A DNA stretch of 64,000 nucleotides from Paracraurococcus lichenis (GCF_030657435.1 NZ_JAUTWS010000010.1:124001-188000); one strand, 5' to 3'; positions 7,877 to 16,839 are shown, counted from the stretch's first letter. Notes: generated from the sequence alone by a model not told the origin. Numbers and translations: made by a program.

Positions 7877-8407
7877 ATGCAGGCCCTGCATCGCGGCGTC
7901 GGCGGCGCGCTGGCGCTGGTGGCGCGCGGCGCCATCCTGCTGGCGGGCATCGCCATGGTGGTCATGGTGCTGGTCGTCGCCTGGGGCGTCTTCGGCCGCT
8001 TCGTGCTGAACGACACCCCGGCCTGGGCCGAGGCCTCGGCGCTGCTGCTGCTCGCCTGGGTCATCCTGGGCGCGGCGGCGGCGGGCGTCCGCGAAGGCTT
8101 CCACATGGGCTTCGACACGCTGCGGGACGTGCTGCCCGCGCCGGTGACGCGGGTGTTCCAGGTCCTGTCGGACCTGGTGGTCACGCTATTCGGCGCGGCC
8201 ATGGCCTGGTACGGCGCGGACCTCGCGCTCGAGGTCTGGGACGCGACGCTGCCGACGCTCGGCCTGCCGGGGACCGTCGAATACCTGCCGCTGGCACTGG
8301 GCGGCGTGCTGATCACGCTCTTCGGGCTGGAGAGGCTGCTGGCGCATGCCGTCACGGGGCACGCTCCCGCCGGCATGCCCGAGCACACGCTGCTGACCGA
8401 CGCCTAA
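7877..8407 (+). CDS. dctQ: TRAP transporter small permease (DctQ type)
   Basis: 176 residues with four predicted membrane helices (about 10-35, 48-66, 90-115 and 133-155) and the DctQ motif around WGVFGRFVLNDTPAWAEE-like residues 38-54. In TRAP systems this subunit pairs with the large DctM permease for sodium-driven uptake. It directly follows dctP. Two hairpins separate it from dctM. Confidence 0.92.
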   Translation: MQALHRGVGGALALVARGAILLAGIAMVVMVLVVAWGVFGRFVLNDTPAWAEASALLLLAWVILGAAAAGVREGFHMGFDTLRDVLPAPVTRVFQVLSDLVVTLFGAAMAWYGADLALEVWDATLPTLGLPGTVEYLPLALGGVLITLFGLERLLAHAVTGHAPAGMPEHTLLTDA

Positions 8408-8463
8408 GCGAGGGAGGCTCTGCCTCCCTCGCGCTCCCACCGCCAAGGGCTTAAGGCCCTTGG
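8408..8463. repeat. Tandem intergenic hairpins between dctQ and dctM
   Basis: A 10-bp stem (GCGAGGGAGG / CCTCCCTCGC, 8408-8417 and 8423-8432) begins one base after the dctQ stop. An 8-bp stem follows (CCAAGGGC / GCCCTTGG, 8443-8450 and 8456-8463). Hairpins inside an operon like these can stabilise or attenuate the message. The form is like REP-type intergenic repeats seen in Acetobacteraceae, which is recalled rather than searched. Confidence 0.65.
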
Positions 8464-8481
8464 ATCCCAGGAGATTCCCCC

Positions 8482-9762
8482 TTGGAACTCACGGTACTCC
8501 TCGGCGGCTTCACGCTGCTGCTGCTCATCGGCACGCCGGTCGCCTTCGCGCTCGGCGGCGCGACGCTCGCCACCGTGCTCTACATGGACCTGCCGCCTGT
8601 CGTGGTGTTCCAGCAGCTTGCCTCCGGCATGAACGTCTTCTCCATGCTGGCCATCCCCTTCTTCGTCTTCGCCGGCGACCTGATGCTGCGCGGCCAGATC
8701 GCCGATCGGCTGGTGGCGCTGGCGGCCGCGATGGTGGGGCACCTCCGGGGCGGCCTCGGGCAGGTGAACATCGTGGCGGCGACGCTGTTCGGGGGCGTCA
8801 GCGGCTCGGCGGTCGCCGATGCCTCGGCGGTCGGCGGCGTGATGATCCCGCAGATGAAGGCGCGCGGCTATGCGCCGGACTATGCGGTGAACATCACGGC
8901 GAATGCGGCGCTGATCGACCTGCTGATCCCGCCGAGCCACAACATGATCCTCTACGTCATCGCCGCCGGTGGCGCGATCAGCGTGGCAGACCTCTTCACC
9001 GCCGGCATCATCCCCGGCATCCTGATGATGGCGACGCTGATGGTCGTCGCCTGGATCGTCGCCATCCGCCGCGGCTACCCGCGGGAGGCCTTCCCGGGCT
9101 GGGCCGCGCTGATCCGGCTGGCGGTCGCGGCGCTGCCCGGGCTGATGCTGATCGTCATCATCTTCGCCGGCGTGCGCAGCGGCATCTTCACCGCGACCGA
9201 GAGCGCCTGCGTCGCCGTGCTCTATGCCCTGCTGGTGACGGTCCTGGTCTATCGCAGCCTGAACTGGCGCGGCTTCACCGAGGCCGTGGGCGGCGCGGTG
9301 CGCACCACCGGCATGGTCATGCTGATCATCGGCACGGCAACCGCCTTCGGCTGGCTGATGGCCCTGCTGCAGGTGCCGGCGCAGACGGTGGCGCTGATGA
9401 AGGGCATCACCGAGGACCCGCTGCTCACCTTGCTGCTGATCAACGTCATCCTGTTGGTGCTTGGCACCTTCATGGACATGGCGCCGCTGATCATGATCGG
9501 CACGCCGATCTTCCTGCCGGTGGTCAAGGCGCTGGGGATGGACCCGGTGCAGTTCGGCGTGGTGCTGATCGTCAATCTCGGCATCGGGCTGATCACGCCC
9601 CCGGTCGGACCGGCGCTCTTCGTCGCCTGCGCCGTCGGCAAGGTCAGCATGTGGGATGCGACCAAGACCAGTGGCCCCTTCTACCTTGCCATGCTGATCG
9701 TGCTGGCCCTGGTCACCTACATCCCCGGCCTGTCCCTCTGGCTCCCCGCCCAGTTCCGCTGA
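8482..9762 (+). CDS. dctM: TRAP transporter large permease (DctM type)
   Basis: 426 residues, about 12 hydrophobic segments, the usual DctM length. Family motifs include ATLFGGVSGSAVADASAVG (after GQVNIVA), IPPSHNMILY, and the C-terminal GLITPPVGPALFVACAVGKV. It is the sodium-coupled transport channel of the TRAP system. The start is TTG 8482, preceded by AGGAGA at 8469-8474, and gives MELTVLLGG. It ends the gntR-lyase-dctPQM transcription group, followed by terminator-like hairpins. Confidence 0.92.
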   Translation: MELTVLLGGFTLLLLIGTPVAFALGGATLATVLYMDLPPVVVFQQLASGMNVFSMLAIPFFVFAGDLMLRGQIADRLVALAAAMVGHLRGGLGQVNIVAATLFGGVSGSAVADASAVGGVMIPQMKARGYAPDYAVNITANAALIDLLIPPSHNMILYVIAAGGAISVADLFTAGIIPGILMMATLMVVAWIVAIRRGYPREAFPGWAALIRLAVAALPGLMLIVIIFAGVRSGIFTATESACVAVLYALLVTVLVYRSLNWRGFTEAVGGAVRTTGMVMLIIGTATAFGWLMALLQVPAQTVALMKGITEDPLLTLLLINVILLVLGTFMDMAPLIMIGTPIFLPVVKALGMDPVQFGVVLIVNLGIGLITPPVGPALFVACAVGKVSMWDATKTSGPFYLAMLIVLALVTYIPGLSLWLPAQFR

Positions 9763-9777
9763 CTCAGGCCGGGGTCC

Positions 9778-9824
9778 GGGGGGGTCGCTCGACCCCCCGG
9801 CGGGGGTTCGGGGGCAGAGCCCCC
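9778..9824. terminator. Back-to-back hairpins between convergent dctM and prpD-like gene
   Basis: GGGGGGTC-gctc-GACCCCCC (9779-9798) and GGGGGC-aga-GCCCCC (9810-9824) fill the space between two convergent genes. No T-run is visible, so this may be a bidirectional transcription block or a REP-like repeat rather than a classical terminator. Confidence 0.5.
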
Positions 9825-9829
9825 GATAT

Positions 9830-11194
9830 CTATTCGGCAGCGGCCTTCAGCGTTTGCGGCAAGGCACCTGGCGCATCCTGTCCGTGCCAGAGGCTGTGGA
9901 TGAGGGTATCGGCCGCCTCCGCCCCGATCACTGGCGCACAGAGCTCGCGGAACTTCTCCGACAGTTCGGCATCGCTCAACGGCGAGTCCGGGTCGCCCTT
10001 CCGCGTCGGCTGGTAGCGGTAGAGCTGCCGCCCGTCGGCCAGGTCCACCCAGACCTTTGCGGCGCGCTTCGCCGGGTAGGCATCGGCAAGTTCCGGATCC
10101 AGCTCCACCGTCACCTTCGGCATGACAGCGCGGATCGCGGGGTTCGCCAGGTTCTCCGGCGCGAAGGCCGCGATGCGCACGCCGCCGAGGACCAGCAGCG
10201 CGCCCATGGTGAACTGGACGGAGAAGCGCGCCTCCTGCTCGGTCGTGATGCTCGGCCGGTCGCAGATGCTCTTCGTGGGCCCATAGCCGCCGACATGGAT
10301 GCGGGTGACGTCTTCGGCGGTGAAGCCATTCTCCCGCTGCAGGTCGCGCACGGCATCCAGCGCGGCGAAGATATGGCCGCAGCAGCCGTGGTTCTTGAAG
10401 GTCATCTCGGTGATGCAGACCCGGCTGCCGAGGTCGGCGAGGGCCTTGTCCCACTTGCCCGTGTCCTCGCTGGTCGCGGCGGCGAAGCCCTTCGGCCCGT
10501 GCAGCGCATCCAGCGCGCCCGTCACCCCTGCCGCGGCGCCGATCGCCGCCAGGGCGCCGGCATCCGCGGCATGGCCGGGATGCAGGGGCTTCGACATGGA
10601 ATCCGACAGGAAGGCCTGCTGGAGCCCGCCGGCGAAGGTCGCGGCGGTGGCGATCGCATGCCCGATCCTGTCCGCGTCGCAGCCGAGCGCGACCGCGGTC
10701 GCCACCGCGGCGCCGAAGGTCCCTACCGTCCCGGTGGTGTGCCAGTTCTTGTAGTGGCTCGGCTGCACCGCCATGCCGATTCGGCAGGAAACCTCGTAAC
10801 CCGCCGTGATGGCGCGCAGCAGGTCCTCCATGGACCCGCCCTGCTGCTGCACGGCGGCGAGTGCCGGTGCAATCGTGGGGCAGCCCGGGTGGTAGCCGGC
10901 ATCGCGGAAGATGTCGTCGAACTCGACGGTGTGGCTCGCCGTCGCGTTCAGCAGCGCGGCGTGCCGCAGCGGGCCGGGCTGGCCGTCCACGTAGCAGATG
11001 GACCGGCCAGGGCCCCGCTCCGCCGCCATGGCGGCGGCCAGCAGGGTCGCCGGCGGCTTGGAGAGCCCCGGCAGCAGCGCCGCGAACCAGTCGATCAGCG
11101 CCCGCCGGGCGTGGTGGGCGACCTCCGCCGGCAGCGGGCGGGTGCGCCAGGAGGCCGCGTGTTCCGCGAGGGTGAGAAGCGGGTTGTCCACCAT
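9830..11194 (-). CDS. MmgE/PrpD family protein
   Basis: 454 residues, full length for the PrpD (2-methylcitrate dehydratase)/cis-aconitate decarboxylase fold. Recognisable blocks: the helical N-terminal domain with ARRALIDWFAALLPG, HTVEFDDIFRDAGYHPGCP, GYEVSCRIGMAVQPSHYKN, and KNHGCCGHIFAALDA. Family members dehydrate or decarboxylate tricarboxylic or methylated acids, and many have unknown substrates. AAGGAG lies 7 bases before the ATG. Downstream on the opposite strand is the TRAP operon; upstream on the same strand are a 2-hydroxyacid dehydrogenase and a Bug receptor, suggesting an organic-acid catabolic unit. Confidence 0.88.
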   Translation of the reverse strand: MVDNPLLTLAEHAASWRTRPLPAEVAHHARRALIDWFAALLPGLSKPPATLLAAAMAAERGPGRSICYVDGQPGPLRHAALLNATASHTVEFDDIFRDAGYHPGCPTIAPALAAVQQQGGSMEDLLRAITAGYEVSCRIGMAVQPSHYKNWHTTGTVGTFGAAVATAVALGCDADRIGHAIATAATFAGGLQQAFLSDSMSKPLHPGHAADAGALAAIGAAAGVTGALDALHGPKGFAAATSEDTGKWDKALADLGSRVCITEMTFKNHGCCGHIFAALDAVRDLQRENGFTAEDVTRIHVGGYGPTKSICDRPSITTEQEARFSVQFTMGALLVLGGVRIAAFAPENLANPAIRAVMPKVTVELDPELADAYPAKRAAKVWVDLADGRQLYRYQPTRKGDPDSPLSDAELSEKFRELCAPVIGAEAADTLIHSLWHGQDAPGALPQTLKAAAE

Positions 11195-11276
11195 GGGCGT
11201 CTCCTTGTTTGCCCGGCCGATTCACGGCCTCGGACCTGGCGCCGTCGGCGCCAGATCCTCCGCCGATCGGACGGGG

Positions 11277-12251
11277 CTACGCGTTGCCGCGCAGCACCTC
11301 CTTGTTGATGACCACGTCCTCGTCCAGCCGGTTCTCGAAGCAGGCCAGGATGCTATCGGCGCAGGAGAGGCCCATGCGCCGGAAGGACTGCTCCGTCGCC
11401 GCCGCCGAATGCGGCGTCAGCACCACGTTCGGCAGCTTGAGCAGCGGGTTGTCGGCCTTCGCCGGCTCCTCCCAGAAGACGTCGAGGCCTGCCGCCGCCA
11501 GATGGCCGTTCGCCAGGGCGGCGGCCAGCGGCTTCTCCTCCACCAGCGTGCCGCGGGCGGTGTTGATCAGCACCGCGCCGCGCTTCATGCCGGCGATGAA
11601 CTCGCCGTTCACGAAGCCCCTCGTCTCCTTGTTGCTCGGCAGGTGGACGGTGACGATGTCGGCCGCGGCCAGTCCCGCATGCAGGTCCTTCACCGGGGTG
11701 AAGCCAGCGCCCTTGATGGTGTTCTGCGGCACATAGGGGTCGCGCACCAGGACGTTCATGCCGAAGGCGGCGCAGAGCCGCGCGACGCGCCCGCCGATGC
11801 GGCCGAAGCCCATGACCAGCACGGTCCGGCCCGCCAGGTCGAAGGTCGCCGGCACCGGCGGGGTGATCCATTCCAGCTTCCGCACCTTGGCATCGTAGGC
11901 CGCCGTGCCGCGGGCGATGTTCAGCATCAGCATCATGGCATGCTCGGCGACGGAGACCGCATTGGCGTCCGGCGTCACGGTCAGCGGGATGCCGCGCTCG
12001 GTCAGTGCCTCCACATCCACCGCGTCGTAGCCGACGCCGTGCCGCGCCACGATCCGCAGGTTCGGCGCGTGCTGCAGGAAGTCGCGGTCGATCCGCGTTG
12101 CCCGGACGATGATGGCGTCCGCCTTCGGCATGGCGCGGGCGATGGTCTCGGCATTCACCGGGTCCAGCACCTCCAGCGTCACGCCGGGGGCGTTCCGCAG
12201 CATGGCCAGCGCCTCCTCATGGACGGAGCGGAGGCAGACGACATGGGGCAT
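11277..12251 (-). CDS. D-isomer 2-hydroxyacid dehydrogenase
   Basis: 324 residues. The NAD-binding Rossmann motif is GFGRIGGRVARL. The catalytic Arg lies in TARGTLVEE, the Glu in GLDVFWEEP and the His in LTPHSAAATEQ, as in phosphoglycerate dehydrogenase and hydroxypyruvate reductase relatives. It lacks the ACT domain of long SerA proteins. It probably interconverts a 2-hydroxy acid and a 2-keto acid with NAD(P). The TctC-type receptor gene ends 17 bases upstream of its start, and the PrpD-like gene follows 82 bases downstream. ATG 12251 was preferred over longer in-frame extensions because MPHVVCL begins the conserved domain and GGGAAG precedes it. Confidence 0.9.
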   Translation of the reverse strand: MPHVVCLRSVHEEALAMLRNAPGVTLEVLDPVNAETIARAMPKADAIIVRATRIDRDFLQHAPNLRIVARHGVGYDAVDVEALTERGIPLTVTPDANAVSVAEHAMMLMLNIARGTAAYDAKVRKLEWITPPVPATFDLAGRTVLVMGFGRIGGRVARLCAAFGMNVLVRDPYVPQNTIKGAGFTPVKDLHAGLAAADIVTVHLPSNKETRGFVNGEFIAGMKRGAVLINTARGTLVEEKPLAAALANGHLAAAGLDVFWEEPAKADNPLLKLPNVVLTPHSAAATEQSFRRMGLSCADSILACFENRLDEDVVINKEVLRGNA

Positions 12252-12268
12252 GCTGTTCTTCCCTTGAC

Positions 12269-13246
12269 CTAGTCGGCGAAGGCGCCGGAGACGCGGACGA
12301 TCTCCGCCCAGCGCGGAATCTCGGCGCGGATGAAGTCGGCGAATTGCTCGGGCGTGCTCGGTGCGGGCTCGCTGCCCTGCTCCAGCAGGCGGCGGCGGAC
12401 CTCCTCGCTGCGCAGCGCATCCTGGATGGTGTCGGAGAGCCGCACGATCGCCGCCGGCGGCGTGCCGGCCGGGGCGAGGATGCCGTTCCAGAGCGGGACC
12501 TCGAAGCCCGGCAGCGTCTCGGCCACCGTCGGCACCTCGGGCAGCAGCGGCGAGCGCTTGGCGGTCGTCACGGCCAGCGCGCGAAGTTGCCCGGCCTGCA
12601 CCGCGCCGATCACTTCCACCATGGGGGAGGCGATCATCTGGATCTTGCCGGCGATCAGGTCGGTCGCCGCCGGCGCGCCGCCGCGGTAGGGCACATGGAC
12701 CATGTCGAGGCCGGCGCGCGCCGCGAAGCTCGCGGAGGCCAGGTGCAGCGAGGTTCCGGCACCCGCGCTGCCATAGTTCAGCTTGCCCGGATTCGCCCTG
12801 GCATAGGCGATCAGCTCCGGGATGCTGCGCACCGGCAGCGCGGGGTTCACCACAATCAGGTTGGGGATGACCGCCACCTGCGACAGCGGCGCGAAGTCGC
12901 GCAAGGTGTCGAAGGCCAGCGACTTGTAGAGGGCGCGGTTGGCGGCGAGCGCGCTGCTGACGCCGAAGAGCAGCGTATGCCCGTCCGGCGCCGCGCGCGC
13001 CACCGCCTCGGCTGCGATGTTGCCGGCGGCGCCGGGGCGGTTCTCCACTACCACCGGCTGGCCCAGCCGTTCGCCCATCGCCTGCGCCACCAGCCGCGCC
13101 GTGACGTCGGAGCTGCCGCCGGCGGCGAAGCCGACGAGAAGGCGGACCGGCCGCTCCGGTGCCCATGCGCCCGATGTTCCCTGGGCACGGGCGGCGCGCG
13201 CCAGCGCCAGGCCGCCGACCGAGCCGAGCAGGAGCCGACGCCGCAT
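12269..13246 (-). CDS. Tripartite tricarboxylate (Bug/TctC) family receptor
   Basis: 325 residues with a signal peptide (MRRRLLLGSVGGLALARAA). The mature part has Bug-family hallmarks: ERPVRLLVGFAAGGSSDVTA, NRPGAAGNIAAEAVARAAPDG, LNYGSAGAGTSLHLA and WNGILAPAGTP. These periplasmic proteins bind carboxylates for TctAB permeases. No TctA or TctB gene is in the window, so it is an orphan receptor, as is usual in bacteria with an expanded Bug family. It is likely in one transcript with the downstream hydroxyacid dehydrogenase. Confidence 0.92.
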   Translation of the reverse strand: MRRRLLLGSVGGLALARAARAQGTSGAWAPERPVRLLVGFAAGGSSDVTARLVAQAMGERLGQPVVVENRPGAAGNIAAEAVARAAPDGHTLLFGVSSALAANRALYKSLAFDTLRDFAPLSQVAVIPNLIVVNPALPVRSIPELIAYARANPGKLNYGSAGAGTSLHLASASFAARAGLDMVHVPYRGGAPAATDLIAGKIQMIASPMVEVIGAVQAGQLRALAVTTAKRSPLLPEVPTVAETLPGFEVPLWNGILAPAGTPPAAIVRLSDTIQDALRSEEVRRRLLEQGSEPAPSTPEQFADFIRAEIPRWAEIVRVSGAFAD

Positions 13247-13282
13247 CCCTTCTTCCCTCCCCTCCGGCTGGCCGGCGTTATC

Positions 13283-13891
13283 TCATTTCAGGTGCGCGTC
13301 CGGGCCCAGGATCGCCTCCCGCATGCGCGCCTGCAGGATGCTGGCCTCGCGCGGCGGCAGGACCAGCGGCAGGCTCGCCGCGTCGATCTTCACCTGGGCG
13401 AAGAGCGGCCCCCGCCCGGCACGGATGGCCTCGCGCAGCGCCAGCACCTCCGCCGGCGTCGTCACCTGCCGGCTGTCGGCGATGCCGGCGGCCCGCGCCA
13501 TGCCGGCCAGGTCCACGCCATGGCGCGTCGCCGTCTCCTGCATCCCGGTCTCGCCGTAATGCTCGTTGTCCAGCACGACGATGGAGAGATTGCGGGGCTG
13601 CTTCGTGGCGATGGTGGCCAGCGATCCCACGCCCATCAGCATCTCGCCATCGCCGGTGACAACCAGCACGGGGCGCGCAGGCTGCGCCAGCGCCAGGCCG
13701 AGGCCCATCATAGCGGCGCCGCCCATGCCGCCCCAGAGCGGCAGGTTGCGCGCATCGTCGCCCGCCGCGGTGATGTCCCAGGCCGGGGCGCCAAGGCCGC
13801 CGATCGCCAGCAACTCGCCCCGGTCCTCGAGCAGCGCCCGCACCACGGAGCGCCGCTCCAGCCGCCCGCTCGGCGCCAGGTCTATGGTCAT
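13283..13891 (-). CDS. ThDP-dependent decarboxylase, C-terminal (pyrophosphate-binding) subunit
   Basis: 202 residues corresponding to the ThDP pyrophosphate-binding domain. The GDGE motif (80-83) and a downstream LDN (Asn109) form the Mg/ThDP site. Alone it lacks the pyrimidine-binding domain, which is supplied by the gene 5 bases upstream. This split alpha/beta arrangement is that of sulfopyruvate decarboxylase (ComDE) and some phosphonopyruvate decarboxylase-like enzymes. The substrate is therefore probably a 3-substituted pyruvate, but which one cannot be told from the sequence. Confidence 0.82.
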   Translation of the reverse strand: MTIDLAPSGRLERRSVVRALLEDRGELLAIGGLGAPAWDITAAGDDARNLPLWGGMGGAAMMGLGLALAQPARPVLVVTGDGEMLMGVGSLATIATKQPRNLSIVVLDNEHYGETGMQETATRHGVDLAGMARAAGIADSRQVTTPAEVLALREAIRAGRGPLFAQVKIDAASLPLVLPPREASILQARMREAILGPDAHLK

Positions 13892-13896
13892 GGCCG

Positions 13897-14430
13897 TCAC
13901 TTCCCGAATGTCTTGGCGCCGATCACGCGCTGGCCGATCAGCGTCGCGGTCGGGCGGTAGGTGTTGAAGGCAAGGCGCAGCGTGGCGTTGACGGTCGGCG
14001 CCACGTCCTCCGCCGCATCGGCGCGCTTCACCAGCGTGCCCATGGCCTCCAGCACCGCCTGGGTCGCATTGCCCATGGGCACCTGGAAGGGGTTGAACTC
14101 GCCATAGTCGCCCCGCATGGTCACGATCATCGGGCAGGGCGTGCGGTGCGCGATGGGCACCGAGAGCATGTTGATGCAGTTGCCGACGCCACTGGACTGC
14201 ATCAGCAGCACGCCCTTCTCGCCGCCCAGCCAGGCGCCGAAGAGCATGGCGATGCCCTCTTCCTCGGTGGTCAGCGTCACCACCTTCATGTCGTTGTCGG
14301 CGAGGCACCGCTTGATCAGGCGGGAATGGCCGGCATCCGGGACCAGGGCGACCTGGCGGATGTCGTGTTCCTTCAACAGGGCAAAGATCTGGTCGGGCCA
14401 GTCCGTGGCCGCGTCCGGCGCGCTTGACAT
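13897..14430 (-). CDS. ThDP-dependent decarboxylase, N-terminal (pyrimidine-binding) subunit
   Basis: 177 residues starting MSSAPDAATDWPDQIFALLK, preceded by GAGGGG. The TTEEEGIAMLFGAWLGGEKG block (54-73) carries the Glu that activates the ThDP aminopyrimidine. SSGVGNCINML and TMRGDYGEFNP fit the ComD/sulfopyruvate decarboxylase alpha type. It is the partner of the next gene, with 5 bases between them. The closest named enzymes act on sulfopyruvate or phosphonopyruvate. An aminotransferase of taurine-pyruvate type and several monooxygenase-like proteins occur elsewhere in the window but are not linked. Confidence 0.8.
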   Translation of the reverse strand: MSSAPDAATDWPDQIFALLKEHDIRQVALVPDAGHSRLIKRCLADNDMKVVTLTTEEEGIAMLFGAWLGGEKGVLLMQSSGVGNCINMLSVPIAHRTPCPMIVTMRGDYGEFNPFQVPMGNATQAVLEAMGTLVKRADAAEDVAPTVNATLRLAFNTYRPTATLIGQRVIGAKTFGK

Positions 14431-14668
14431 ACGTTTCCCCTCGGTGGCCGGCGCCGGCATCCGGACTGGACGCCGGCGCCGCGGCCGGGCATTGGCGAGC
14501 GGGCCGCGCACCGGGCTGGCCGGCGCGGTCCGCGTCCCCGCGACCATCCCGCGCCCCGCCGCCTCTGGCAAGGCCCGCCCCGGGCGCGTCCATGCCGGGC
14601 TTGACCGGCGTGGGCGGGATTTCCAAGGCTGGCGCATCGGCCCGGCGAGGGCGGCAGAGGAGGCTGGG

Positions 14669-16045
14669 ATGGGCTTCGCGCAGGTGGTGGGCGGGACGCG
14701 CTACGTCTTCCCCGATCTCCGCACCCTGCTGGCCCGCGCGACCCCGCTCCGCTCGGGCGACCTGCTGGCGGGCGTCGCGGCCGGCAGCGCGCAGGAACGT
14801 GTGGCGGCGCAGCGCGCGCTCGCCGACCTGCCGCTGCGGCACTTCCTGACGGAGGCGGTGATCCCCTACGAGGCGGACGAGGTCACCCGCCTGATCCAGG
14901 ACCGCCACGACGCCGCTGCCTTCGCGCCGGTCGCGCATCTGACCGTCGGCGGCTTCCGGGACTGGGCGCTGTCCGAGGCCGCCACGCCCGAAGCCCTGGC
15001 GGCGCTCGCCCCCGGCCTGACGCCCGAGATGGCGGCGGGACTCGCCAAGATCTGCCGGCTGCAGGACCTGGTGGCGATCGCCGCGAAATGCCGGGTGACC
15101 ACGCGCTTCCGCAACACCCTCGGCCTGCCCGGCCGGCTCTCCATCCGGCTGCAGCCGAACGACCCGGTGGACGACCCGCGCGGCGTCGCCGCCGCCATCC
15201 TGGACGGGCTGCTGCTCGGCGCCGGCGATGCGGTGATCGGCGTGAACCCGGCGACCGACAATATCGAGAACACGGTGCGCCTGCTGGAGCTGCTGGACGC
15301 GGTGCGGGACCGCTACGCCATCCCGACCCAGACCTGCGTCCTGGCGCATGTCACCACGTCACTGCTGGCCATCGAGCGCGGCGCGCCGGTCGATCTCGTC
15401 TTCCAGTCCATAGGCGGGACGGAGGGGGTGAACCGCAGCTTCGGCATCTCGCTCGACCTGCTGCGGGAGGCGCGGGAGGCCGCCCTCTCGCTCCGGCGCG
15501 GCACGCTTGGAGACAACCTGATGTATTTCGAGACCGGGCAGGGCAGCGCCCTCTCGGCCGAGGCGCATCATGGCTGCGACCAGCAGACGATCGAGGCGCG
15601 GGCCTATGCCGTCGCGCGGGAATATTCGCCGCTGCTGGTGAACTCCGTGGTCGGCTTCATCGGGCCGGAATACCTGTTCGACGGCAAGCAGATCACCCGG
15701 GCGGGGCTGGAGGACCATCTCTGCGGCAAGCTGCTCGGCCTGCCGATGGGGGTGGATGTCTGCTACACCAACCATGCCGAGGCCGACCAGGACGACATGG
15801 ACGCGCTGCTGACGCTGCTCGGCGTCGCCGGCGTCACCTATGTCATGGGCGTGCCGGGGGCGGATGACGTGATGCTGGCCTATCAGAGCACCTCCTTCCA
15901 TGACGGGCTCTACTTGCGGGCGGCCCTCGGCAAGCGGCCGGCGCCGGAATTCGAGGCCTGGATGGAGCGCATGGGCATCGAGGCCGCGAGCGGCGCGGGC
16001 GAGCTGCCCGGGCGCATGGCTCCGGCGCTGGTGGGCCTCTCGTGA
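14669..16045 (+). CDS. eutB: Ethanolamine ammonia-lyase large subunit
   Basis: 458 residues, the usual EutB length. The TIM-barrel subunit splits ethanolamine into acetaldehyde and ammonia using adenosylcobalamin. Strong family blocks: LQPNDPVDDPRGVAAAILDG, NPATDNIENTVRLLE, GGTEGVNRSFGISLDLL, EAHHGCDQQTIEARAYAVAR and GVDVCYTNHAEADQDDMD. AGAGGAGG precedes the ATG by about 7 bases. It overlaps eutC by 4 bases. No microcompartment shell, EutA reactivase or EutR is visible, so a minimal EutBC pathway is implied, dependent on a B12 supply from elsewhere. Confidence 0.96.
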   Translation: MGFAQVVGGTRYVFPDLRTLLARATPLRSGDLLAGVAAGSAQERVAAQRALADLPLRHFLTEAVIPYEADEVTRLIQDRHDAAAFAPVAHLTVGGFRDWALSEAATPEALAALAPGLTPEMAAGLAKICRLQDLVAIAAKCRVTTRFRNTLGLPGRLSIRLQPNDPVDDPRGVAAAILDGLLLGAGDAVIGVNPATDNIENTVRLLELLDAVRDRYAIPTQTCVLAHVTTSLLAIERGAPVDLVFQSIGGTEGVNRSFGISLDLLREAREAALSLRRGTLGDNLMYFETGQGSALSAEAHHGCDQQTIEARAYAVAREYSPLLVNSVVGFIGPEYLFDGKQITRAGLEDHLCGKLLGLPMGVDVCYTNHAEADQDDMDALLTLLGVAGVTYVMGVPGADDVMLAYQSTSFHDGLYLRAALGKRPAPEFEAWMERMGIEAASGAGELPGRMAPALVGLS

Positions 16046-16839
16046 CGCCGCCGGAGGACGCGGCCCTGGCGCCGGCCGAAGGCACGCGCCCGGCGGGCAG
16101 CGCGCCGGCGCGCTGGGCGGAGCTGCGCCGCTTCACCGCCGCCCGGGTCGCGCTCGGCCGCGCGGGCAACGGCCTGCCCACGGCCGCGCATCTCGATTTC
16201 CAGGAAGCCCATGCGCAGGCACGGGATGCGGTGCAGTCCACCCTCGACCATCCGGCGCTCGGCGCGGCGCTCGCCCCGCTCGGCCTGCCGGTGGTGCGGG
16301 TGGCGAGCCAGGCGCCGGACCGGCGGAGCTTCCTCCTCCGCCCCGATCTCGGCCGGCGGCTGCGGCCGGAGGATCTGGCGGGCCTGCCCGCGGCGCCGGG
16401 CGCCTTCGTCTTCGTCGTCGCCGACGGGCTCTGCGCCACCGGCGTGCAGCGCCAGGCGCCGGCGGTGATCGCCGCCGCGCTGCCCCTGCTGCGCCGGGCG
16501 GGGCTGGAGGTCGGGCCGGTCATCCTCGCCGACCAGGCCCGGGTGGCGCTGGGCGACGAGATCGGCGGGGCCATGGGCGCCGTCATGCTGGCCATGCTGA
16601 TTGGGGAACGACCGGGGCTCACCGCCCTGGACAGCCTCGGCCTCTACCTCACCGGCAATCCGCGCCGCGGCCGGACGGATGCGGAGCGCAACTGCATTTC
16701 CAACATCCGGCCCGGCGGCCTCTCCGCGGCACAGGCGGCGGAGAAGCTGGCCTGGCTGGCGGCAGCCGCCCTGCGGCTGGGCGAGACGGGCGTGGCGCTG
16801 AAGGACGAGCAGCCCTCCGCGCCGCCGCTGCCGCCATGA
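16042..16839 (+). CDS. eutC: Ethanolamine ammonia-lyase small subunit
   Basis: 265 residues beginning at GTG 16042, which overlaps the eutB stop (GTGA). EutC completes the B12-binding site at the EutB interface. Blocks: ARVALGRAGNGLPTAAHLDF, FVVADGLCATGVQRQA, ARVALGDEIGGAMGA, MLIGERPGLTALDSLGLYLT and RTDAERNCISNIRPGGLS are diagnostic. The C-terminus overlaps the arfB start (ATGA), so the three genes form one tight operon. Confidence 0.95.
   Translation: MTPPEDAALAPAEGTRPAGSAPARWAELRRFTAARVALGRAGNGLPTAAHLDFQEAHAQARDAVQSTLDHPALGAALAPLGLPVVRVASQAPDRRSFLLRPDLGRRLRPEDLAGLPAAPGAFVFVVADGLCATGVQRQAPAVIAAALPLLRRAGLEVGPVILADQARVALGDEIGGAMGAVMLAMLIGERPGLTALDSLGLYLTGNPRRGRTDAERNCISNIRPGGLSAAQAAEKLAWLAAAALRLGETGVALKDEQPSAPPLPP

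Noticed and set aside
14669..16839. Ethanolamine-utilisation microcompartment locus
   Set aside because: Only eutB and eutC are present; no shell proteins, EutA, EutJ or regulator are visible.
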